Shown here piece by piece: positions 15,564 to 21,515 of a stretch of DNA of 34,588 bases. The stretch is taken from positions 1 through 34,588 of the forward strand of contig DVLO01000002.1 in assembly GCA_018715495.1 (NCBI GenBank). Reading direction: 5' to 3'. This stretch comes from Candidatus Limihabitans stercoravium (GTDB taxonomy: Bacteria > Bacillota > Clostridia > Christensenellales > CAG-314). The translations under genes were made by a program, and so were the position numbers. Numbering within the stretch: the stretch's first letter is position 1; each line of letters begins with the position of its first letter. The notes under the pieces are model-generated. The model made no database searches, was not told the DNA's origin, and saw only the letters and a program-made list of their open reading frames with translations.

Positions 15564-16402
15564 TTGCTACTGAACTAAGGCAAAGATATCCGCTACAAAT
15601 GTTGTTGGAGATTCTTAGATTACCACGCAGTACATTTTACTACTATCTCAAGACAAACAAGACAGACAAATATCTTGCAGAGAAACAAGCAATCGTCGAA
15701 GTGTACGAATTAAACAAGCAACGTTACGGCTACAGGCGTATAACGGTTGAATTACATAAGAAAGGGGTAGTAATTAACCACAAGACAGTACTGAAGTTAA
15801 TGAAAAGTCTTAATATACGTGGCAAACAATGTAAAAACGGACAATACCACTCATACAAAGGAGAAGTAGGTGAGATAGCAGACAATATACTCAATAGAGA
15901 ATTTACTGCCAATAAACCCTTTGAAAAACTTGCTACTGACGTAACTCAATTCAAGGTAGGAGGTGAAAAAGTATATCTTTCTCCTGTAATGGATTTGTAC
16001 AACAAAGAGATTGTTGCTTACTCAATTTCTCCAACCCCGAATCTTGAGCAGATAAGAGAGATGTTGCAAGGGCTTGTAACAAAATTGCCCAATGGAGCAA
16101 CACCGATATTCCATTCCGATCAAGGCTGGCAGTACCAACACCGAGAATACCAAAGATACTTAAAAGAACACAACATAATACAAAGCATGTCCAGAAAGGG
16201 AAACTGCATGGACAACGGAGCAATGGAAAACTTTTTTGGAAGGCTGAAGGTAGAGATGTACTACGGAGAGAAGTTTGAAACGGTGGACGAGTTCGTCCAC
16301 CGCCTGAAAGAATATATTAACTACTGGAACAATGAGAGAATTTCTCTCAAACTAAAAGGAATGAGTCCGGCACAGTACCGAACTCATAACCAAACAATTT
16401 AA
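15500..16402 (+). CDS. IS150-like transposase OrfB (DDE integrase core)
   Basis: A 300-residue frame, normally produced as an OrfAB fusion by -1 frameshifting. An HTH_21-like segment (KQRYGYRRITVELHKKG) precedes the rve-type DDE catalytic domain: Asp in KLATDVTQFKV, Asp in IFHSDQGWQYQH, and Glu in GNCMDNGAMENFFGRLK, followed by YINYWNNERISLKLKGMSPAQYR, the conserved tail of the group. All catalytic residues are present and there is no internal stop, so the element may still be active. An ATG at 15500 lies just before the slippery run. Confidence 0.95.
   Translation: MPKKTKRLSYCGRARERQKALIATELRQRYPLQMLLEILRLPRSTFYYYLKTNKTDKYLAEKQAIVEVYELNKQRYGYRRITVELHKKGVVINHKTVLKLMKSLNIRGKQCKNGQYHSYKGEVGEIADNILNREFTANKPFEKLATDVTQFKVGGEKVYLSPVMDLYNKEIVAYSISPTPNLEQIREMLQGLVTKLPNGATPIFHSDQGWQYQHREYQRYLKEHNIIQSMSRKGNCMDNGAMENFFGRLKVEMYYGEKFETVDEFVHRLKEYINYWNNERISLKLKGMSPAQYRTHNQTI
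15506..15527 (+). promoter_or_regulatory. Programmed -1 frameshift site of the IS element
   Basis: A_AAA_AAA (15506-15512, in OrfA codon phase) is followed by AACTAAG-cgc-CTTAGTT (15511-15527), a 7-pair hairpin that overlaps the heptamer by two bases. A second short stem (AAGGC/GCCTT near 15546-15562) lies downstream. Confidence 0.65.
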
Positions 16403-16445
16403 TTAAATTTTTTGTCTAAACTTTGGGGTTCACTTCAAATGTAAC

Positions 16446-16459
16446 GTCGGTGTTTTTTT
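16446..16459 (+). terminator. Right arm and T-run of the terminator split by the IS
   Basis: GTCGGTG followed by seven T complements the arm at 15102-15113. Without the IS the two arms would form a 12-pair bidirectional terminator between the XRE gene and the convergent methyltransferase gene, with a loop of about 26 bases. Confidence 0.65.
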
Positions 16460-16467
16460 AGCGTAAT

Positions 16468-17607
16468 TCAGTTGTTTGTTTCGGCATCTCCGAGCAGCAG
16501 TCTGCAAAGTGTGGGGCGGTAGCCGAATTGTTCCGTCAGACTACGTACTTCGTCGATGTACATTTCGTTGTGGCGGTTGTTGGACAATTCCGCACGGATC
16601 AACAGGTTCTTGGGTGTGTGCGAAATGTCAATAAATTCCATGAGCTGGGTTTTGTATCCCATGTATTGCAGGAGGTTAGCACGTATTGCGTCGGTTGCAA
16701 GTGCGCTGAAACGTTCCGCAACAATGCCGTAGCGACTGAGTATCTTGAGTTGCTTTGCGTCCATCTGTGCGTTTAACTCATGCTGACAGCATGGTACGGA
16801 AAAAATGTATTTCGCCTTCCACTTGACTGCGTTGTACAGTGCGTAGTCCGTTGCCGTGTCGCAGGCGTGCAGTGTGATGACCATGTCCACGTTGTCGCAT
16901 TGGTAACCGTTGATGTTTCCCACTTCGAAGTGCAGTCCGTCGTAGCGGTACTTCTTGGCAACGGCGTTGCAGTGGGCAATTACATCTTCCTTCAAGTCAA
17001 GTTCGACGATTTCCGCCTTGATGTTGCGGATTTTCGTCAGGTAGTGGTACAACAGGAAGGTCAGGTAGGACTTTCCGCAGCCGAAGTCCACGACCTTGAT
17101 TGTGTCGCCGTTGAATGTCTTTACGCAATCATCCACAATCTCGATAAAGCGGTTTATTTGCCTGAACTTGTCGTACATGTTGTGCGCAACCTTGTTTTGC
17201 GATGTGACAATTCCCATGTCGTGAAGTGGCGGAATGTCGTCCGACGGGTTTAAAATGTACTTCTTTTCACGGTTGTGTTCAAGACACACATTGCAGTTGG
17301 CAGTCTCTGACGTCTTTTTCATCATGCAGTTGCCCTTTTTGTTCATCATGATCACGTACTCGCCGTCATTAGACGTTGCGTTGATGTTGAGGTAGTTGCC
17401 TGCAATTTCCATGAGGTTGTCAGCCACATTGCTGTTGAAGTTTTTGTGAAAAACCTGCTTTTCGGTGTATTGCGCCGATTGAAATCCCTTGGACTTCCTT
17501 TCCACAATGGTCTTCTTGTAAGGGTAGGATTTGTCCTTCAATTTGGAAAAAGTCATCTTTACAATTCCGCAATTTACAAGTTGTTCGATGTATTCTTTCA
17601 GTTTCAT
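16468..17607 (-). CDS. Class I SAM-dependent methyltransferase (METTL25/Methyltransf_32 type)
   Basis: A 379-residue cytosolic protein. The N-terminal 130 residues form a Lys-rich recognition region (KLKDKSYPYKKTIVERKSK). The Rossmann methyltransferase domain follows, with motif I KVVDFGCGKSYLTFLLYHYL (about 185-205), an acidic post-I segment EIVELDLKEDVI, and VITLHACDTATDYALYNAV; FSVPCCQHEL is the characteristic cysteine-rich motif of the METTL25/Methyltransf_32 group. The likely substrate is RNA, as proposed for related proteins, but this is not shown by the sequence. The start at 17607 has AAGGAC six bases upstream; an earlier ATG at 17649 lacks one. It lies 61 bases downstream of a lone antitoxin gene. 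Confidence 0.85.
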   Translation of the reverse strand: MKLKEYIEQLVNCGIVKMTFSKLKDKSYPYKKTIVERKSKGFQSAQYTEKQVFHKNFNSNVADNLMEIAGNYLNINATSNDGEYVIMMNKKGNCMMKKTSETANCNVCLEHNREKKYILNPSDDIPPLHDMGIVTSQNKVAHNMYDKFRQINRFIEIVDDCVKTFNGDTIKVVDFGCGKSYLTFLLYHYLTKIRNIKAEIVELDLKEDVIAHCNAVAKKYRYDGLHFEVGNINGYQCDNVDMVITLHACDTATDYALYNAVKWKAKYIFSVPCCQHELNAQMDAKQLKILSRYGIVAERFSALATDAIRANLLQYMGYKTQLMEFIDISHTPKNLLIRAELSNNRHNEMYIDEVRSLTEQFGYRPTLCRLLLGDAETNN

Positions 17608-17668
17608 TGTCTGTCCTTGTGATGTGTAGTGTAGTTGTTTTTGTTGCAACGTGGTGTAAAAACAACGG

Positions 17669-17893
17669 TTACAGCCATTTAGCCTTGCCCATCAGTTCGA
17701 TGCAAGCGTCTTCTAAATTGTCTTCCGTTTGCAATCTTTCGCCGAAACACTTGTCCAGATCCATCAACACGAATTTCGGGCGGTTGTTTTTAAAGATTAC
17801 CACGCAGCCGTCATCTTCCGCTTGCTTTACTACCTTTGAAAAATTCTGGTTGGCTTCCGTCATGGAAACAATCTGATTGGAATCTATTAGCAT
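17669..17893 (-). CDS. Phd/YefM-family antitoxin (no partner toxin seen)
   Basis: A 74-residue protein with the Phd/YefM N-terminal fold: MLIDSNQIVSMTEANQNFSKVVKQAEDDG, then VVIFKNNRPKFVLMDLDKC. Such proteins bind DNA as dimers and neutralise a Doc, YoeB or similar toxin through the C-terminal tail, here short and acidic then hydrophobic (DNLEDACIELMGKAKWL). AAGGAG lies about 10 bases upstream of the ATG. No RelE/YoeB, Doc or PIN gene follows; the next gene on the strand is the methyltransferase. It may be a solitary regulator or a remnant of a module. Confidence 0.85.
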   Translation of the reverse strand: MLIDSNQIVSMTEANQNFSKVVKQAEDDGCVVIFKNNRPKFVLMDLDKCFGERLQTEDNLEDACIELMGKAKWL

Positions 17894-18026
17894 ATCTTGG
17901 TACTCCTTTTAAATGTTACCAATACATTACCACATTTTAACTAAAACTTCAACACTTTTGACAAATCCACCCGCTAAACAGCTTCTGTGTTCAGTAAATG
18001 CAGCGTGTGGTGATTTGCATACGCAC

Positions 18027-18069
18027 AAAAACACAGGACAGTACTTCCTGGTGGTTGTACTGTCCTGTG
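18027..18069 (-). terminator. Intrinsic terminator of the QueD-like gene
   Basis: A 13-pair stem CACAGGACAGTAC / GTACTGTCCTGTG (18032-18044, 18057-18069) with a 12-base loop; AAAAA on its left reads as a T-run on the minus strand. A smaller inverted repeat, AATCAAT / ATTGATT (18072-18097), overlaps the gene end. Confidence 0.85.
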
Positions 18070-18095
18070 CCAATCAATTTTCTAGGGGGGATTGA

Positions 18096-18662
18096 TTACT
18101 GTTTTCTGTATCCACACTTGGGGCAGACGCCCTTTTCGTTGAGTGCAATTCCGCACAACGGACAACGTTCGATGTGGTTTCTGGTTTCAAATTCAGCCGA
18201 AGCTGCGTTTACTCCACTTGTGAATGTGAGCTTTGCAATGTTGAGCTTGTCTTTCAACAGTTCGTAAACAATCTTTATCATGCCTTCAACTGTCATTGTT
18301 TCCTTGGTTACTACAAGACGGCAATCGGGGTAGGCGGTTGCAAGTTCCGTTTTGAATGCTTCACCCTTCATCTGGTTGTTGGGGTGACCGTTCTTGATCC
18401 CTTGCTTTTCGTAAACTTCAAGGATTGCAGGTAACAACGGATCGTCTTCACGCAGGATGAGTGCATGGTCGAAGTTTTTCAGCACGTCCCAAGCGGTCTT
18501 CTGAATTTCGTTACATGGGAAAACCATGTTTACTCCTTCGTTTACGCTGTCTTCCACTTCGATTGTCAGTACTCCGGTGTGACCGTGCAGGTACTGAGCT
18601 TCTCCTTTAAATCCGTAAAATCTGTGTGCATATTGCAAGTCAAGTTTAGTAATACTTCTCAT
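18096..18662 (-). CDS. QueD/6-pyruvoyl-tetrahydropterin synthase-like protein with zinc ribbon
   Basis: A 188-residue protein. The T-fold part shows the zinc ligands of the family: AHRF (His13) and LHGHTG (His27, His29), then NFDHALIL (His66) and ETMTVEGM in the place of the substrate-binding PTxEN. The catalytic Cys normally found a few residues before HGH is missing; the only nearby Cys is Cys50 (VFPCNEI). The C-terminus adds a treble-clef or ribbon CPLCGIALNEKGVCPKCGY (Cys167, 170, 180, 183), unusual for QueD, which is about 120-140 residues. No other queuosine genes are nearby. GGAGG eight bases upstream supports the start. Canonical QueD activity is therefore doubtful. Confidence 0.8.
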   Translation of the reverse strand: MRSITKLDLQYAHRFYGFKGEAQYLHGHTGVLTIEVEDSVNEGVNMVFPCNEIQKTAWDVLKNFDHALILREDDPLLPAILEVYEKQGIKNGHPNNQMKGEAFKTELATAYPDCRLVVTKETMTVEGMIKIVYELLKDKLNIAKLTFTSGVNAASAEFETRNHIERCPLCGIALNEKGVCPKCGYRKQ

Positions 18663-18729
18663 TTAAATGTCCTCCGAGATTATTTTTCAGGCGATTCGCC
18701 CTTGATTTCAGTGCAGGTAGGTTGCCAAC

Positions 18730-19098
18730 TCAATTTTCATCCTGCTTTCGACAGTTGGGACAGATGTAGTTTACCTTCAAGTCGTAGGAAAGAATAGGCT
18801 CTCCCAGTTGCTGCGAAAGACTGGCTGTAATGTCATCGAAAGTGATGTCCGACAACGCTCCGCACTTCTTGCACACAAGGTGATCGTGCTTTACCGTCTT
18901 GTCAAACCTGTCGGGACTGCCTTCAATGGACACCTTGCGCACAAGTCCTTGTTCACACAAAGTGTTGAGGTTGTTGTACACGGTGGCAAGTACTGTCTTG
19001 GGTGCAACTTTTTTCAGTTCCATGAAGATTTGTTCGGCGGTCAGGTGATCGTGCGAACAATTGATGATATCAAGTATCAGCTTTCCGTTTCTAGTCAT
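18730..19098 (-). CDS. Fur-family regulator, PerR-like
   Basis: A 122-residue metal-dependent repressor. The winged helix has HLTAEQIFMELKK and TVLATVYNNLNTLCEQGLVRK, the signature recognition region of Fur/PerR. The dimer domain has KHDHLVCKKCG (Cys76, Cys79) and ICPNCRK (Cys113, Cys116), the structural zinc site, and the regulatory His/Asp set of PerR appears in part (RFD, HDHL). GGGAG is seven bases before ATG. A near-palindrome TTAGAAT-T-ATTCTAT (19118-19132) just upstream resembles the PerR box, so it is likely autoregulated and senses peroxide or iron. The QueD-like gene follows 67 bases downstream. Confidence 0.9.
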   Translation of the reverse strand: MTRNGKLILDIINCSHDHLTAEQIFMELKKVAPKTVLATVYNNLNTLCEQGLVRKVSIEGSPDRFDKTVKHDHLVCKKCGALSDITFDDITASLSQQLGEPILSYDLKVNYICPNCRKQDEN

Positions 19099-19117
19099 TG
19101 GTAACTCCCTTTCAAAA

Positions 19118-19132
19118 TTAGAATTATTCTAT
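19118..19132 (-). promoter_or_regulatory. PerR/Fur-type operator
   Basis: A 7-1-7 inverted repeat, TTAGAAT T ATTCTAT, against the PerR consensus TTATAAT N ATTATAA. It lies between the candidate promoter and the ribosome binding site of the Fur-family gene. Confidence 0.6.
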
Positions 19133-19142
19133 TTCTAAATCC

Positions 19143-19171
19143 ATATTATCATTGACAAGTTGTGTTGTCAA
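19143..19171 (-). promoter_or_regulatory. Promoter of the PerR-like gene
   Basis: On the minus strand TTGACA (19171-19166), 17 bases, TAATAT (19148-19143). The -35 lies in a palindrome TTGACAA-6-TTGTCAA (19152-19171). Confidence 0.5.
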
Positions 19172-19245
19172 GGGGTTTTTGGAAATTTTTTTTACTTTCT
19201 TTCGATTTGTGCCGATACGGCGCAATATTCAACTGGTTGATTGAT

Positions 19246-19316
19246 AGGGCAACCCTTTAGTCGCAGCGAAGTGTTAAATGCACAAGGGCAACCACCAGGT
19301 TCTGAGTAGTTGCCCT
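19246..19316. repeat. AGGGCAACC repeats with hairpin
   Basis: AGGGCAACC occurs at 19246-19254 and 19285-19293; the second pairs with GTTGCCCT at 19309-19316 (8 pairs, plus two in the loop). It lies downstream of the minus-strand gene ending at 19329 and may end its transcript, though no T-run follows on that strand. Confidence 0.4.
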
Positions 19317-19328
19317 AAAAAATATATA

Positions 19329-19715
19329 CTAACCTTCTAAAATGAAGTATTCGGAAGTATTTTCGCTTTCCGACTTGATGACTGCACAACCGTCACCGCA
19401 AATGACAACTGCGCAATATTCGTTGATTGCGTATTCGTAGGCATCAGTTATGCTCATTTCTTTTCCGTCAAGGTACTTATCAGACAGTACATAAACGTTG
19501 TTTGCATTCCTGAACAATTTTATAAAGAAAGGTTTATTCAGTTTGTTGGTTTTTAACGTTAACTTCTTGCTGTCAATCGCTGATTCAGTGTCGTGGGAAA
19601 ATCTGTCTAAGCCATCCCGCCTTTTCTTTTTAGAAGACAATTCAAATTGCAACCTTTCCTTGTAACGCTTGTTGATGTACTTTTCAACAAATACCTGTTC
19701 TTTTTGACTGTTCAT
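19329..19715 (-). CDS. Candidate immunity protein of the orphan Rhs-tip cassette
   Basis: A 128-residue soluble protein: a highly basic first half (KYINKRYKERLQFELSSKKKRRDGLDRF) and an acidic second half ending in SITDAYEYAINEYCAVVICG, GCAVIKSESENTSEYFILEG. No family recognised. It starts 19 bases after the stop of the Rhs-tip frame, with GAGGT six bases before the ATG, the standard position of an immunity gene directly behind its toxin tip. By analogy with other polymorphic toxin systems it should bind and block the histidine-rich toxin end encoded just upstream. The role rests on position only. Confidence 0.65.
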   Translation of the reverse strand: MNSQKEQVFVEKYINKRYKERLQFELSSKKKRRDGLDRFSHDTESAIDSKKLTLKTNKLNKPFFIKLFRNANNVYVLSDKYLDGKEMSITDAYEYAINEYCAVVICGDGCAVIKSESENTSEYFILEG

Positions 19716-19734
19716 GCTTTACCTCATATGATTT

Positions 19735-20680
19735 TTAATCATCGTAACCAAATAACAAAAGCCACAAATAGTAATAATGCCAGTGTTTGAATCTGGGATC
19801 GTTAGGATGAAAATGCGGTCCATGTTTCCCGTTAGGATGATGTATGGGAGGTCTTCTACCTCCTTTAAGAAATGCTTTTTCTTTCGCAATCTTCTTGCTT
19901 TTAGACCGTATCCTAGGTGCTACTTTTTTTCTTTTATAATAGACTACATTGTCAATGAAGTTAATATTATCAAAAGTACTAATTTTATTGTAAGTAAAAT
20001 CGGCAACGTTATTATTTGGTAAAGAATTAACTTGGTCGTAAGAATCTTTTTTATGGAGTGTGTTTTGATCCAAATCAAATGTTGAATCTACTATATAATT
20101 TACGGTGTTTTCTATAATATGAGTTTCTTTCTCTAAATAAGCAACAGCAGTTGTGGCACCAACAACGCCTAAAGCAACTAATGCATAATATACTAACGCA
20201 GATGATGCCGCTATTCCTATAGATATAACGAAATGCCCAACAGGATCAACATACATCACCGGGGTGTTGAGGCAGTAAGCATATAGGTTGAGACCGTGGA
20301 TTGTTTCGGGGTCAAGGTAACTTACGTCGTCGGCGTTGATGAAACGTCCCGTTTCGGGGTCGTAGTAGCGTGATTGCAGGTAGTACAACTTCATGTCTTC
20401 GTCGAAGTAGTAACCACGGTAACGGAATGGGTTGATGGTACCTATGTTACTGCCGGTAATTACTCTGCAGTTGCCGTAAGCATCGTAGGCATATTCGGCT
20501 ACTTTGGAAGTACCGTTGTATACGGCAATAATGTCTCCGAACAAGTTCTTTCTGTATGTGTACAGAGTGCTGTTGAGAACAAAACCAGTCAGACCTTCAC
20601 CGTTGTACAAGAAGGTCAAATAGTCTGTTTGTCCGCTTGAAGTAACAATCTTTTCCTGTACCAATGTAGAGCCGTTGTAG
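19735..20680 (-). pseudogene. Orphan Rhs-tip cassette: partial Rhs core plus distinct toxin end
   Basis: A minus-strand frame homologous to the last part of the large Rhs protein. It runs from YNGSTLVQEKIV through RYYDPETGRFINADDVSYLDPE to DPVGH (ending at about 20233), and then diverges into 165 different residues. No ATG or ribosome binding site opens it: a TAA lies a few codons before the homology begins at 20680, and a TTG at 20664 is the first possible start. The new end has a hydrophobic segment (IGIAASSALVYYALVALGVVGAT), a polar stretch and a His-rich tip (about residues 268-300: GGRRPPIHHPNGKHGPHFHP) suggestive of a metal-dependent nuclease. Its own candidate immunity gene follows. 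It is probably silent until recombined into the full-length gene. Confidence 0.8.
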
Positions 20681-20681
20681 G

Positions 20682-20911
20682 CGTATTTAAACCGTGCTAT
20701 TTATATGAATATTTTACAGTGTTGCAATATGGTTGTCAATAGTGGATTCTGTTGCGTTGGGTTAACTTAGAACTTTGCAATGTACGGAGATAGGGAAATC
20801 AAGCATAAAAAATGTGTAATGTTGGGCAAAAACAGCACCTACAGCAGTTTGATTGTTTCCACAATATTCCTGCGTAAACAAAAGACAGCATAAACTTTTT
20901 AAGTAATAAAG
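20682..20911. other. Spacer between the two Rhs modules
   Basis: No gene or clear promoter is seen. Homology to the large Rhs gene stops abruptly at about 20680, with stop codons beyond. Confidence 0.5.
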
Positions 20912-20941
20912 AAAACGGCTGAGCTAAGGGGCTCAGCCGTT
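20912..20941 (-). terminator. Terminator behind the first immunity gene
   Basis: An 11-pair stem AACGGCTGAGC / GCTCAGCCGTT (20914-20924, 20931-20941) with a 6-base loop; the minus strand continues with T-rich TTCTTTATT. It should end the holin-Rhs-immunity transcript before the orphan cassette. Confidence 0.8.
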
Positions 20942-20971
20942 GTTTGATGTTGAAAATATTTGATAGTTATG

Positions 20972-21457
20972 CTAGTCGTTTTCGGGAGGTATGATTATCA
21001 CCTTATCTTCACCTATCCAATTTTTTATAAATTGCAGCCTTCTTTTTGTAAAGTTTATTCTAAAAGAATTTCTATTTTTGCTTATTGCATATTTGCCTAT
21101 TGATATTTCGGATGAAATGTTAAATATTATATGGTGACGTCTACGTTGAAATTCTACTGAAACGCTATCTATGTCTTTAATATCAATAGTCATTACGCAC
21201 TTGTTTAGATGTAGTATAGTAATGGTGTTTTCATTGAAAACAATTTTATCTGTGATTTCCGACAGAGGGACAACTATTATTGAAATTGTTGCAAGGAAAA
21301 GTATAATTACTGGAATTAATACATGATATAATACTGAGAACGGCTCATGAGCAATATCTACCATACATATTCCAAACATAACAAGTGATAACAATGTCGG
21401 GATTAGTATGACAACAGTAGCCACCGGGTCGAAAGTCATGCGTTTGGGCTTTTTCAT
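20972..21457 (-). CDS. Two-TM membrane protein, candidate immunity protein of the large Rhs toxin
   Basis: A 161-residue protein: short basic start, two membrane helices (VVILIPTLLSLVMFGICMV at about 14-33 and VLIPVIILFLATISIIVV at about 45-63), then a soluble cytoplasmic beta-rich domain (KIVFNENTITILHLNKCVMTIDIKDIDSVS) similar in layout to PH-like domains. GGAGG lies about six bases before the ATG. It starts 58 bases after the Rhs stop, the normal immunity position. A membrane-bound immunity protein fits a toxin tip that is itself hydrophobic and glycine-rich. Function is inferred from position and topology. Confidence 0.7.
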   Translation of the reverse strand: MKKPKRMTFDPVATVVILIPTLLSLVMFGICMVDIAHEPFSVLYHVLIPVIILFLATISIIVVPLSEITDKIVFNENTITILHLNKCVMTIDIKDIDSVSVEFQRRRHHIIFNISSEISIGKYAISKNRNSFRINFTKRRLQFIKNWIGEDKVIIIPPEND

Positions 21458-21515
21458 ATTGTTTCCTCCGAAGTTTTTAATTAACCAAAAATCAAATTTG
21501 ATAAATTAATCTGTT

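Larger units (their letters stand above)
15127..16432 (+). mobile_element. IS3-family (IS150-like) insertion sequence, apparently intact
   Basis: A 1306-base element bounded by imperfect 20-base terminal inverted repeats: TGCACCCCAAAAGTTAGACA at 15127-15146 and, on the opposite strand, TGAACCCCAAAGTTTAGACA at 16432-16413 (17 of 20 identical), with TG...CA ends. It holds two overlapping transposase frames in the IS3 arrangement. No target duplication is evident (ATA on the left, CTT on the right), suggesting later change or recombination. It has inserted between the arms of a terminator hairpin. Confidence 0.92.
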
